From Moniliella sp. 'wahieum' (lineage: Eukaryota; Basidiomycota; Moniliellomycetes; Moniliellales; Moniliellaceae), in NCBI GenBank assembly GCA_003971905.1, contig RSEE01000026.1, positions 620,001 through 684,000 of the forward strand: a DNA stretch of 64,000 nucleotides, read 5' to 3'. Made by a program: the position numbers and the translations under genes. Positions 1-11,240 of this stretch are shown here, piece after piece. Every line of letters starts with the position of its first letter. Within the stretch, counting starts at the first letter, position 1. The notes under the pieces are model-generated. The model was not told the DNA's origin. It was given only the letters and a program-made list of their open reading frames with translations, and did no database searches.

Positions 1-668
1 GAGGAGGCTTCGGGCCCAAGCTCGTTAAGCTGGCGAGCGAGGTTGGTCCGCCGCTGGCGGGCATGCAGAATGTCATCCGACTCGAGCGTTTGCTGCAATG
101 GCGTGCTTCTGGGTTTTGCGAGCCTCTTCGAGCGTCTTCACATGGGCCTGGTACAGGTCGCCCTGCAACGCCGAGTGAACGCCAAGCGATCCAGAACGTC
201 TACCAGCACCTCGTCACCCACACCATCGAAGCGAGAAGCAGCATTGTGGGATTGACCGAGCTCGTACGAGGCTTTGGCCAGCGAATGACACTCGCGGAAC
301 AGCGCCTCGTAATCAATGTCGACGCCCTTGAGCGCGCTGTTGTACACGAAGAACGGCCGGTTGAGGTTGAGACGGGGATCGAACTGGGCCAACCCCTGGC
401 GGATGAGGTGGGGGAAGTTGGTGGAGTACGTGCCAGCGGCCAGCGAGCCGAGGTTGTTGTGCTGGGCGTTTTGCTGGTACGGACGCGGCGGGGGCGGGGG
501 GGCGGCGCCGGGGGCAGCGCCGGGGTTGGGCTGCTGCTGTTGATGCTGCTGCTGCGGCGGCGGCGGCTGCTGCTGGCTGGGAGCGGCAAAGCCGTACTGC
601 TGCGCCGCCTGCTGCGCCGCCTGCTGCGCCTTCTCCTTGGCGCGCTCGAACTTGTCGAAGAAGCTCAT
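1..668 (-). CDS. Conserved-looking protein of unknown function, glutamine/proline-rich N-terminus (partial)
   Basis: The gene reads leftward and runs off the window, so its C-terminus is missing. The start is taken at the ATG at 668 (MSFFDKFERAKEKAQQ), because the upstream in-frame ATG gives only a proline-rich leader. Residues 1-25 form an amphipathic, alanine/glutamine-rich helix. A Q/P-rich low-complexity stretch follows, then a helical region containing NFPHLIRQGLAQFDPRLNL and KGVDIDYEALFRECHSLAKA. The frame changes near 185 (a CC apparently reduced to C) and again near 96. After both changes the reading continues as DDILHARQRRTNLARQLNEL to the window edge. I do not recognise a family. 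The sustained charged helical composition across frame changes argues that it is a real gene. Confidence 0.6.
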
Positions 669-2747
669 GAGGGGGGCTGAAACGGCGGGGGGGGGGGAGG
701 GCAACAGCGCGGGGAGGCGGAGGCGGGACGAGGGGGCGAGGGACGGGGAGGTTAAGCCTTAAGAGCCGTCGGCCGCCCTCGCCCCGCTCGGCTGCTCTGA
801 CCCCGTGCCCGGATCTGGGCGGGCCGACGCACGTCTCCGCAGCCGCAGCCAGGGGGAGGCAGAGGGGAGTGTGCCGCACTGCGCACGGACACAGGCACTA
901 TGCCAGTGTGCCGCGCCAGTGTGCCTCCGGTGGCCCACCGGCACGCGTCATGTATCGATGATCCCCACGCGGTACCTTTTGGGCCTTAGATCCCCTTGAA
1001 CGTACCTTGAACGTTGAACGAAGCAACCGCAGGGGATCTGCGCTGGGCTTCCACGCAGGCCCTGGGCGTTCGTACAGACGCAGTCCAAGCAACCCGACCA
1101 CATTGTGCTGGATTCAGACCCACCGCTCCCTCTGTCGCTCCCTGCCGCTCCGTGGAGACGCTGGCCCAACGCCCTCCGCGGCAGGCGGCGCATCCTCTGT
1201 TGACGCATCCCGACGCCTGTGTTTTCGCCAGGTAGCAGGGTGAGCTCGACATGTACTTGTCTCCACGAACCCCCTGTTCGTATTCGTCTGCGCCCTGCTC
1301 CTTGCCTCACCCAATCGGTCCTCTGCACCCTCTCCCCCCGTCGAAAAAAGCAGTGCAGGCAATGCGTATACAACGACCGCAACCCTCCTTTTTGCCTTTG
1401 GGCTGATCCATGATCTGCATGATCAATCCGTCCACCGTCCCTATCGATGGTAACATGTAAGAAGTGTCATTCAACTTTAACTGCCCTCTCAGTGGCCTGC
1501 TCCTGCTCAATTCATTCCCTGGCGCTGTTGGTTTTCCGTCTCTATCTTCCCCCTTTCGCCTTCGTTTTACGGCTCGCATACCTACGGGCAGGGTCCCGCT
1601 ATCATAAGCCCATATCACCAAAAGGATCACTCTCTTTTCCAGAGCGCCAGGATCGCATACCTACGGGCAGGGTCCCGCTATCATAAGCCCATATCACCAA
1701 AAGGATCACTCTTTTCCAGAGCGCCAGGATCGCATACCTACGGGCAGGGTCCCGCTATCATAAGCCCATATCACCAAAAGGATCACTCTCTTTTCCGAGC
1801 GCCAGGATGACATCCAAGTTAAGGGAAGTGAAAGTCGTATTCATGTGGTTGGAAAGCATGCGTGTATCAACGAATTCATGGTGGGTTTCAGCGGGCAAGC
1901 TGTGGCCATGGAAAAGAAAAGCGATCCATAATAGAATTCCAGGATGGGAGTTTGAAGCCATTCCTTTTCCCGTGCCCCCCTTGATGGTGTATATGTAGCT
2001 GAAGGGGACATGGAATATGGGGAGAAATGAGAAGAACCACACTTTTGGACCATATATGTGCATAGAAACGTCCAGCAGCTCCTTTACCTTGCCGACGAGG
2101 GGACATTTGAACGGCAATGATTATCGATTAATGACCTACATGCAATCTGCGGAAAGAGATAAATGATGGTAGTAAAGCTGAATGAGCAGATATATGGGTC
2201 TCATTACTGGCGCAAGGGCTATCCTTACTACCGCTGTTATAACGCCCACGTCATCAATATGACGCTGATAATTCTGTTGTATACTCCACAAGTCCTTTCC
2301 CAAGACGACAACACCATCGGTAGCGTGTAACGTTTAGCATAATTGTGGTTACCTTTTCTTGGCAGATTCTTGAGCACCACACTATCCCATCCTGGACAAC
2401 CTTCAAGCTTCAACATACTCTTTCCCTCCCTCCTGCCCCGATCCCCGTACGTTCCCAATTGCGCGCGCGGCGGAGGAGACCATTGCGCCAAGCGCCCCCG
2501 TGCTGATGCGCGATCATATTATAGCCTTTTTTTACTGGCGGTGCCGCCCGCGGGGCAGGGGTTTGGATGGTGAGACGGCCATTCGTGGGAAGCCCTCGCG
2601 GGCGCCATCAGAGCGCGATCGACCAGCATTGGTGCTGCTTGCTGGGAATCCGGGACGGATCCCTCCCCTCCTCTGGGTCTATTGCGACTAGTCCTCCTCT
2701 CTTCTCTTTTGCTTGCCGGCTGCGTCCCACCCTGCTGTGCACCAACC
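669..2747. other. Intergenic region with minisatellite
   Basis: No convincing coding region lies here. The open frames on both strands lack ATG starts or have random composition. The stretch holds the three-copy 79-bp minisatellite described separately, and a copy of the GAACGTT-type word near 1011-1020. The part next to 668 is the presumed promoter of the leftward gene. Confidence 0.6.
1575..1808. repeat. Three-copy tandem repeat, unit about 79 bp
   Basis: Copies begin at 1575, 1654 and 1731 with the word CGCATACCTACGGGCAGGGT. Spacings are 79 and 77 bp; the second copy lost one CT in a CTCTCTTTT run. The copies are otherwise almost identical, and the third ends at GCGCCAGGAT near 1808. This near identity suggests recent duplication. 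No open frame or known element spans it. Confidence 0.95.
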
Positions 2748-5213
2748 ATGCTTACCAACCCCCAAACCTCCATCCGTCTTCGGCGCCAGCGGAGTGGACC
2801 CGCCTCGGGCGCCAAAGAAGGCGGTATCGTTGGTGGACGTTCCAGCGGACTGGCGCCCGCTCTCGGTCGCGACATTGCGCTTGCAAGTCTACCCGCCGAA
2901 CGCGACAGAGGAAAGCCTGATGCGAGCGTTTGCCTCTTGCCATCCCAGCTCGCTCGATTTCCCCCGCCCGTCGGTGGCGAGGCCCAAGTACATTTCCCCA
3001 GCCTGGACCTGGCAGAGCTGGCACTGGCTACGCTTGGCGGTCCGGGACCCGTGCGTGTGGCGCCGCCCCCGGGCGGGATTGGCCGACCGAAAGCGGGGTC
3101 GGAATCGACCGAGTGGCTGACGGCGTGTACAAGGATCTTGTACCCCCTCCCGTCCGAGCTGGAGAGCAAGACGGAGGAACTGTGGGGCATTGTGCGACCT
3201 GCTGGGCCTGTCCGACGATTGGACATACGCAAAGTGCAAGCCAAGATGGCACTGCCGCCGCTACCGGAAGAAAAGGAAGTGTCGCTACGTTCCAACGAAC
3301 GGAGAAAGGCCGTGTTGGTACAATTCCATGCACCTGCGGCGGCCGAGAGACTAAACAAGTTGGTGGCGCAGTGGGCGCGAGAACATGCGCTGCATATTGA
3401 GACGTATCGGTACGAACAATGGACCGAGATGCAGGCTCAACGACGTTCCTCGTCCCGTCCCAGTCCACGGTTAGGCCCGCGCTTGGTGATGATCCAGGCT
3501 CTGCCAACAATGCCGTGCCCGAGACACCCCTCTCTGGCCCCCAACCGCTGTTGGGACCGAGGGAGCACTCACACGAGCCCAAGCACCACCTCTCCCCACC
3601 GTTGCCTGCGCTCAACGAGGATGAACGTGCCATCGATCAGCATCGAGACCTCCTTGCATCGCGGGGGCAATCTCTTAACGGCGGCCAAGACGGTACACAA
3701 TGGAGAAGAACAGGAGACGGCGGCACCCAAGATGTCCTCCTCGTTGTCTCCACTTGTTCCCCAACAGTTCCACCCACCACTATACCGACGGGTAAGCTGA
3801 CGGTCGAGCCGATGGCCGAGCCAGCCAGCTCGAAGTCTCTTCCCCCTCCTGCTCGGGCCGCCAGCCCGTGCCCAACCAAACCAATGGCCAGGTCCCGACC
3901 AAGGTGGGGGCGCCACCGACAACGCGGCAGGGGCACCGTCTACCGATGGGCAGGGTGAAATGGCACAGGACGAGGGACGTGACCCAAGCTCACCTCGATC
4001 TTCTTCCGCCTTAGTGCGGGAAGAAGTGGTGATGGCGCTTCTCGAGCGCAACCTGCGCTCTCTCGCGCATTCTGACCTACCCAACGTAGCTAACAAGACC
4101 GAGATTGATGTTCCGTCCATCCTTGGCTTCTCGCCCCACGCTGAGAGGGCCGAACCTGTTGCGCGCTCTGACCGATGCAGCGTACCTGGCCGAACGGGTG
4201 CGCGCGCTCTCCCGCCGCCTGCCGTACCAACACCAACGCCGCAGACCGGAACGGAAGGGAACGTACGTGTGTCCACATCGGACCGAAAGATGCTACTGAG
4301 CAAGGTCAAAGCTGCATTTCCCTCAGGCTCAGTAGCCCAATGCAACGCCGCGTTTCGGCCCTCATCCTCCTTCCCAAACACGAACGGCGTGTCGTCCTTC
4401 TCTCGCGCCAGCGACTCTATCAGACGCTCACCGAATCGAAGCCCGTCGTCCCTGGGCATTTGGTGCACCGGCGCCACGCGCACCGTCGCACTTGTCCTCC
4501 TCCCTTTCTACTCCCACCGCTGGCGTGGCAGCTGCTTCCGCTTCTGCCTCTGCTTCCACTTCTGCCTCCGCTTCCGTTCCTCCCCAACCTGCTTCCCGTC
4601 CAATGCTCTGTCGAAGGCGAGGAGAAGGAGGCGGGGGCGGAAACGGCGGATCGGGGATGCGTTGGGATTGCCTCACCGGGTCGTCGAGGCGGGGCAGTAC
4701 GAGGGCTGGCTGGGCTGGCGCGTCTGCCAGCGATCGAGGTGGACGGGATGGTGCAGGCGCATCTACTGGATGTGCAGAGGGGCGGTGCCGGGATCCGGGC
4801 TGCGAACGCGGGGGAAACGGTGTGGCTGTCCGACCTGACGCGGCGCTCGGTGGCGGACCAGAAGCAAGTGGTAGGGGAGCGGTTGTTTCCGCTGGTCAAG
4901 ACGGCGTTGGGCGCAGGGGGGCGGGACAAGGGCCGTCGGGCAAGACGAGTTAGTGCGTATCGTATCCGTTCTGATTTGGTTGGACTGGGGGCGGGCAACG
5001 CTGACGCACAGATGGATGGGCGGGTGTGGGGATGGGCTGGGACGGATACAGCGATGGCGCTGCTGGACCATGAAGACACGCGGCGCTGGCGCACTGCTCA
5101 TCGCACTGCCCCTGGTGGTGGCCGAGAAGGCGCGGGCGGTGGGGGCGGAGGGCAAGGCGGGCGGGGGGAGCGCTGAGTGCGGGCGACGTCGAGGGAAAGG
5201 CGAATGTGCTTGA
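2748..5213 (+). CDS. RNA-binding protein with RRM-like region and C-terminal MLLE (PABC) domain
   Basis: RRM-type segments are visible around 2870-2945 (VYPPNATEESLMRAF) and 3130-3365 (helix 1/strand 2 ELWGIVRPAGPVRRLDIRK, then strand 3/helix 2 KAVLVQFHAPAAAERLNKL). A serine/proline-rich linker follows, with ALTDAAYLAERVRALSRRL near 4160-4220. The C-terminus matches the poly(A)-binding-protein MLLE domain: SVADQKQVVGERLFPLVKTA at about 4846-4905, then MALLDHEDT near 5055-5080 and LPLVVAEKARAVGAEGK. A likely intron (GTGCGT to GCACAG, 4953-5011) splits the MLLE domain. The MLLE domain binds PAM2 peptides, so a cytoplasmic role in mRNA fate or transport is likely, as for Pab1 or the smut protein Rrm4. 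Canonical four-RRM Pab1 is unlikely because the RRM part is too divergent. Frame changes occur near 2790, 3015, 3420, 3960, 4130 and 5085. The ATG at 2748 is the best start but is uncertain. Confidence 0.65.
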
Positions 5214-5703
5214 GGTGGGGGTGCATTGTAGATTGGACCGCCCACGGGTGCGTTTCTTTTGTCCTGTCCTATATAGTCTGGCTGAGAACCGTTAAGTCGA
5301 TAACCCGCAAATGGCACCAGCCGCTGCATATCTGGATCGATCACTTGAAATGTTCACCGCCCGTGCAACACCCATCACGTGATGGGGCAGAACCCTAGCG
5401 ACACAGGCGGCCATGCAACCTTATTCAGCTCAGCGTAGCCTTAGATCGGAGTCCAACCTGCCCTGGCGCGGCCACCCGCGCGCCCACACACGCCCCGTGC
5501 CGCGCCAACCCTACACGCAGCCCCGTGGATGGCGAGACGCACATCATGCATCATGCATGATGGCGCCTGACCACGCCTCGCCGCCTCGCCGCCTCGCCGC
5601 CTCCGCCGCCACCGCCGCACCCGCCTCGGCTGCCATTCAGCTTCCCACCATCTTCATCGCCACCATCCCCATCCTCCCCATCCCCCTTCTCATCCGCTCT
5701 TCC
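5214..5703. other. Intergenic/promoter region
   Basis: Lies between two plus-strand genes. A CATCATGCATCATGCATGATGG block sits at 5541-5562. The open frame from 5413 is compositionally like 5' untranslated sequence, rich in Arg/Pro/Ala. The next gene may start within this stretch, because its N-terminus is low complexity. Confidence 0.4.
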
Positions 5704-7831
5704 ATGACCGCCCCGAACCGTGCCCGGGAGCGCTCCAACCTGCCCAACTCCTCAGCAGCAGCCACCTCAACCTCGGCCGCGTCCTCTCGCATGGCATCAC
5801 CCCCACCCAGACTCCGCCGCCCACGAGCCACGCCCACTCCACCTCCTTTAGCGCCAGCACAACCAACCTTGCTCTTCCGGCCCCAGCAGCAACTCCCGCC
5901 CGGGCTTTTTCCGCTCCGCCGGATCCCACTTTACCAATCGGGTGCGCAAAATGTCACAACCGGCCGTCGCTTCCACGGGCTCCGCCCCGGCTTCCGCCCC
6001 CGCCATCTCGCCCCCGCCACAGGCCAACCGCTCACGCCGCCGGGTGCCGCCGCTGCGCGTAGCCCCCTCCCACACGTGCCAGCTTACAGCCAAGCCAACG
6101 TTCTGCCGAGATGCCCAATCGGACGGGCAGCGCGGCGCCCGAGAGGTTGCTGCATCCGCATCCGCATCCGCATCCGCATCGGCGCCCGCACCCGCACCTA
6201 CTCCTGCCCCTGCCCCTGCTCCTGCCCCTGCACCTTCTCCTGCTCCTGCCACTGCCTCGAATTTGCCCGAAGCCACGCCGGCAGGCGAGCAGCCCGTACA
6301 CCGCATCCGTCTTGTGCCCCACATTTCCAATGGCCGCTCAGTGGGTTTGATGCGATTGAGCGTGATGTGCGGGAAGGTGCGGCGCCGATCAAGTTTGGTC
6401 GGTTTACCGATCGCTCGGGCGGGGCGGACAATCGCGGAGCCCCCGGTCCCGGTGCGAGAGGCGGAGCGATTCCCAACATCAATGGTGGTCGGGGCCGAAT
6501 AGATCAGAACCGGGCTGCGTTTCGGAGCAAGGTGGTGAGTCGGTCGCATGCCGAGTTATGGTGCGAAGCCGGCGGGCGCGTTTTACCTGCGCGATACCAA
6601 GTCGTCCAGCGGCACGTTTTTGAACCACGTTCGTCTTTCTGCGCCGGGGGTGGAGTCCATTCCGTTTGCCATCAAGGATGGGGATGTGATTCAGTTAGGT
6701 GTGGATTACCAAAGCGGCTCGGAAGAGTCGTTCCGGTGCGTCAAGATGCGTGTCGAGCTCAATCGCGGCTGGCAGCGCCGAGCGAACGAGTTCAACGAAT
6801 GCGTTGCGTCAACTGCGCACGCTCCAAGGTGAACCGGTAGGCGATCAGCCCAAGCCTTCCGAAGAGCCTGGGAAAAAAGTGGTCAAACCTGCCACTGTGA
6901 CCGATTGCTGCATTTGCTTGTTCTCGGTGACCGTGTGCCAATCGCTGTTCATTGCGCCGTGTTCGCACGTGTTCCACTACAAGTGCATCCGTCCGCTGCT
7001 GCAAAAGCATCATCCAGCATTCAGCTGCCCGCTCTGCCGTACCTATGCCGACTTGGAGGCAGACGTGGAGGAGGAAGAGGAGACGGCCGAACTCGAGGCG
7101 GCCCTGAACGCCAGTGTCAAACCTGCGCCTGACGCCCCACCGGCTCCGGCGCCGGCCGCGGTGCCCCCCCGACCCCACCGACCACCTCGGCCGAACCACC
7201 AGCTGCTCCACCCTTGGCGGTGGTTGAGGCCTCGCCTGTGGAAGAGACGACCACCTCGTTCCCTCCTTCGAGCCATGCCCGCAACGCCAGTTTTGCCCCG
7301 ACGATCGCGCCGGTTGGGGTGCCTGTGGTGGTGACCGAGGAGGCCGAGCTTCTTCCGGGCGAACGAATGGAGATGATAGAGGGGGAAGGGGACGCGGCGG
7401 GGGCGGGACGAAACCGGCTCAAGCGTCCAAACGAGGGGGAGACGATGCTGGCAGAGCGAGGCGAGTCGTCGCGAAGGGGCGAGAGTGGCTTCCCCGTCCA
7501 ATTCCACATGCCGCAAGACGAAGAGTTGGAGCCGGCTTTGCCGGATCCCGCGCCGCTCTGGCACCACACCAATCCGTTCTCCTTTGGCTTTGACGAAGAG
7601 ACTGGGGATGTGACGCGAGCCGTGCCGATGAACGTGGGTGGCGGGACGGGGCGCAACCCATTTGCGTCGATGCTGGCCCAGGCCGAGCCGACGTGGGGGC
7701 CGGACGAGCCGTTGGGCCGGATCAATTCGTTTGGCACTCCGTTTGGCGCAAGTCTGGGACAAACGCCTCGGAACGACGTGTTGTTTGCACCGTCGGCAGA
7801 GCAGGGAACAGACACGTTGATGCGGGATTAG
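5704..7831 (+). CDS. DMA1: FHA-RING E3 ubiquitin ligase, Dma1/Chf type
   Basis: The N-terminal 200 residues are Ser/Ala/Pro-rich, with a Ser-Ala and Pro-Ala dipeptide repeat at 6152-6250. The FHA domain spans about 6300-6760: IKFGRFTDRSGG, then the phosphothreonine-binding core SKVVSRSHAELW, then YLRDTKSSSGTFLNHVRLS and GDVIQLGVDYQSGSEESFRC. A RING-H2 finger follows at about 6905-7050 (CCICL, CSHVFHYKCIRPLL, CPLCRTYADLEADVEEEEE). The FHA-then-RING order is diagnostic for Dma1/Dma2 and S. pombe Dma1, which act in the septation checkpoint and spindle positioning. A 230-residue acidic tail ends at the stop at 7831. Frame changes occur near 6565, 6810 and at a run of seven C at 7164-7170. The start is uncertain within the low-complexity N-terminus. 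Confidence 0.85.
6152..6250 (+). repeat. In-frame hexanucleotide repeats (GCATCC, then GCTCCT/GCCCCT)
   Basis: Five GCATCC-type units are followed by about ten CCTGCT/CCTGCC-type units. In the FHA-frame they encode Ala-Ser and then Ala-Pro dipeptides, forming a flexible linker before the FHA domain. Confidence 0.9.
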
Positions 7832-8441
7832 GAACGCCAATGCCGTCTGTTTACCCCCGTCGCCGTCCTGGATTCTATCTACTCCTGCCATGGGCCCAGC
7901 GGGGGGGGCTGTCTGGCTGCGAAGACGCTATCCATTGGCTGACATGCGTGCCCGCTCCTCTCTCTCTCTCTCGGTTGGTGGGTGGGACGGGGGGGCGCGT
8001 GCCTTTGCATGTCGCCGCTGCGTACTGACTGCAATCAATGGAAGCCCGAAAACAAGCGTCTGGTATAGTTGCTGTGCCTGCGGGCTGTCGGGAGAGAGCG
8101 CGGGTGAATATTGGATGGCGGGGTGGCGAGCGGAATGGCGTGGGCGGAAGCTGCGGAACCCCGGCGGCAGGGGTGCTTTAGTGCAGCCCAAAGGTGGGGA
8201 AAAAACCCCAGACGCAGCGCCAAGGCAGCGCTAATATGATCAGGTTGATCTTAATCTTAATCAGGCACGGACCATCATGCATCATGCTCATCCATCGCTG
8301 CCATCGACCATCCATCAGTACATCATCAGCAGCTCATTAATTAAGCTCATTACTCAGTTCCTCAGTAGCCTGCCACATGGCAGTGCGATCTGTACTGCTC
8401 GCAAAGCTCCTCCCCTCCACCACCGCTTCTCTCGTCGTAGC
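7832..8441. other. Intergenic region
   Basis: Spacer between two plus-strand genes. It contains a CT microsatellite at about 7958-7972 and CATCATGCATCATGCTCATCCATC near 8273. The short frames in it have no recognisable similarity. Confidence 0.5.
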
Positions 8442-9797
8442 ATGCCCTCGCAAAACGCACCGCTCCGCCCCGCCATCCACCCCAGGCCGGCCTGCGCGCA
8501 AGCGCCCGCCGCCTGCCCACCCCGCGAGCCGCCTCCCCCGCCGCCGCCACCGCGCCCGACCGGCGCGCCAAGCGCCAGCTCGCCGAGCTGGCCCGCGTCC
8601 TGGAAAGCATGCAGTGCCGCAGCGAGGTGGTGTACGAACCGTATCTGTATTCCTTCGAGAAGCACCAGCCGGTCAAGTGTCTCGCCATCCATCCCGAGCC
8701 CCGCTGGGACCTGGTCGTGATGGGCGACAAGGGGGGCACGATCGCGGCCTGGCACCCGCTCCATTCCCATTGGTCCCGCATCCCAACCGAGATGGACGTT
8801 CATCATAATGTCGGCAGCGACAAGTGGGCCAGTGTCACCCAGCTGCACATTGACCCGCTGGCGCAGGAGAATGTGTACTCGTCTGGTATGGACGGTGCGG
8901 TGCGGGTCACGTCGCTCGAAGCCCAGACTAGCAGTCTGGTGTGGCAGTGGGAGAAAGGGTGTACGACAGGCGGAAGAAAGATGATGAATCCATTGGACTT
9001 TGCCTTGCTCCCCTCTGCGTCTTCGTCAACCGCGGCCGCCGCCGCGAACCCACAGCGGACCCGCGAAGCCTATGGGTCGCCACATCCACCGGATCTCTCT
9101 TGCATTTGGACGTGCGCCAACAGCGCGCCCACGGTACGCCACGCCAGTTTCAATTGGCCACCCAAGCCATCACGTCCCTCTCCTTTTCCCCGTCCCATCC
9201 CCACAACTTTGCCACCGGCTCCTTGGACGGGTTTGTGTACCTCTGGGACGCGCGCAGCTGAGCAGCACCAAGCCAGTCAAGTCGGGCAAAGCCGCTGCGG
9301 AGCAACTACAAGCTCAGTGCCTCGCCTACTTGGACCTTGAAAGACCGATCAAAGTCTCGGTCTTAGCCCGCAGGCACCTCGCTCGCCGTAGGACCACATT
9401 AGTGCCTCCCTGCACGTGTTTGATATGGACCTACCTCGGTTGGCTACCGACCCGGTGTACGACCCATTGGACCTGAGCCTTCCTACCAGCTACCACCACA
9501 CCATGCCCACAGAGCCCATGTACAACCCACGTGGCACGGCGCCCCTGCCTGTTCACTGGAACGCCTCGGCCAGCTTGCCCCCCCACTTTGCTTTGGCCAA
9601 CGGCAAGTGCTGCATCGATCTTCGTGGGCCTAACGGCGCTCTGTTGGCCACCGTCGGCGACGAGGAAAGCTTCACCACCAGCCCTGCCTTACAGCCTTGC
9701 ACCCAGGCCGGCCGGGCGCGATGGCCACCGCCACGCGTCCAACCGATGTACGTACTGGACTGCCGATCCGCCTTTCGGAGATTCCGGATCGACCTAG
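8442..9797 (+). CDS. WD40-repeat protein, CMR1/WDR76/DDB2-like
   Basis: The start at 8442 gives MPSQNAPLRPAIHPR, then a proline-rich stretch. A basic helical segment follows (LAELARVLESMQCRSEVVYE, near 8575-8640). WD40-like blades are visible as VKCLAIHPEPRWDLVVMGDK with GGTIAAWHP, ASVTQLHIDPLAQENVYSSG with MDGAVRVTSLE, LWVATSTGSLLHLDVRQ, and AITSLSFSPSHPHNFATGSL with DGFVYLWDARS. A late blade reads HFALANGKCCIDLRGPNG. The arrangement of a Lys/Arg helical leader ending in a conserved MxCxS and then HP-x-DLV(V)xGDK-G-x-(I)-x-x-W resembles Cmr1/WDR76, chromatin-associated DNA-damage proteins. Family assignment is moderate; WD40 identity is strong. Frame changes lie near 8560, 9020, 9262 and 9390. 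The stop is uncertain (9797 or 9945). Confidence 0.65.
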
Positions 9798-9945
9798 CTA
9801 GCCCTCGACCGCGGTACCGGCGCGTCGCTAGACCTATTTTTTTTCAGACCAGAGTACCGCAGCCTCTACCCACGTATCTGTCTCAGGATGAAGGGGGGCG
9901 ACGCGATAAATTGCGTCACTTACGGACACGGGAAAGGAAGGGGTA

Positions 9946-10212
9946 GGTAGGTATAGGTAGGTGCAACAGGGGTATGAGTGGCAGCGCAGTGAGCAGAATC
10001 TGGCGCGAAGGGGGGGGGGGGGTACCATGGTCTGAGGAAATGTACAAGCAGGGGTATAACCCCATACCATCCCACACACGCACACCACCTGGCGTCGGAC
10101 GTCGTCCGGGGTCGAGCAGGGACGAGTCTGTGCATAGGCCCACATGTTCTGGGGGGGGATGGGCGAGAGGGTTTCCCCCGGGATGAGGTATAGGAGAGTC
10201 CCGGAGCAAGGG
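9946..10212. other. Intergenic spacer with a long G run
   Basis: A run of about 12 G lies near 10010-10021 beside a KpnI-like GGTACC. GTAGGTAGGTATAGGTAGGT is present at about 9943-9962. No coding evidence. Confidence 0.5.
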
Positions 10213-11240
10213 CTAGTGTATGCGAGAAGAGCAGGAGGCGAGCGAGGCAAGGTGCGACTGTGTCCGGCTCGGCTGGTCAGCGAGCGTATGGGTCAAGGAC
10301 AAGCCTTCTGGGCGCTTGGCGTCGCCTACTCTCTCCCTCCACGAAGAAGGGAAAGAAGCAGCGTGTGGTACGGGTTCGTGAATGGCTTCGTGCACTTGGT
10401 GCAACGCGGCTCCTACCAAGTCCAAACTGCGCGCGAGAGAGGTACTGATGCGGTGGCCGGGCTTGGCAGGGAGCTCGGGCCAGGCGGCTGGGCTAGGCGG
10501 GGGAGGCAGCACGTCCCGCCCTCCCGGTGGCTGCACCTGTGCGCCACCAGACTCCCCAGACGAGTAGAGGGGCCAGTGGGGCTGTGGACCAGGCAGGGAG
10601 GACGAGCTGGCGCGGACTGGGTCTCGACCATCTTGGGTCTGCGCTGGCTTGTCTTGCAGGGTGGGGCGCCACTCTGGCTCGGTTGGCTCGGGCCCCAGGG
10701 CCGAGGTGCGGGGGTAAGGGAAGGACCAGGAGGCCAGCTGGTCACGTTCTGGTCGTGGGGGATCTCTTCGTCGGGCAGTTGGTGTGGGCTGGCAGATGGA
10801 TCAGCGGGAGGGGTTCGATTCGCTTCCTCCTCCTCCGGTTTGCTCTGGACCGTGCGCCGTTCCGCCTGCGACCGGGCGAGGGGGCTGGGATCGGTCCTGG
10901 TGCTGAAGCTGGGCTTCTGGCTAAGCTCGAGGCAGAGGAGGTGAGGTGGTACACCACATGCGCAAGTTCCTCCACTTGGACCGAGTGGGCGTGACTGAGC
11001 GCCTCCAATCCGCTGGGCCTCGAACAGCGCCGCGTTCTGTCCTCGCAATGCCAGTACCTCAGATAGCAGCTCAGAGGACGTGCCCTGGCTCGAGGGCGAC
11101 ACGCCTCGCTTTTCGCGAGCACGATGCGGCGGGGGGAAGGGGCGACGGCGCCCCATGCGGGCGAGAGGATGCCATTGGAGGAAGTGGGGATGGGGGTAGA
11201 GGTGGAGGTGGAGGTGGGGGGGTGCAACGGAGCCCGGTCA
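10213..11240 (-). CDS. Putative coiled-coil, proline-rich protein (possible transcription regulator)
   Basis: On the minus strand a heptad-like segment near 11050-10930 reads SSELLSEVLALRGQNAALFE, then after a frame change GLEALSHAHSVQVEELAHVV. This is leucine-rich with a coiled-coil pattern. A Pro/Ser/Thr-rich region follows. The end is convincing protein-like sequence: AWPELPAKPGHRISTSLARS, LDLVGAALHQVHEAIHEPV, stop at 10213. A trimerisation-type coiled coil followed by a proline-rich tail occurs in heat-shock-factor-type regulators, but I could not find an HSF DNA-binding domain upstream, so the family is unassigned. At least three frames are used. The N-terminus may extend toward 11600. 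Confidence 0.35.

Noticed and set aside
1575-1808. CRISPR-like array at the 79-bp repeat
   Set aside because: The copies are contiguous and nearly identical, without repeat-spacer alternation, and the organism is a fungus.
1758-2117. 119-codon minus-strand frame
   Set aside because: It begins at TTG rather than ATG, overlaps the minisatellite end, and has no recognisable domain.
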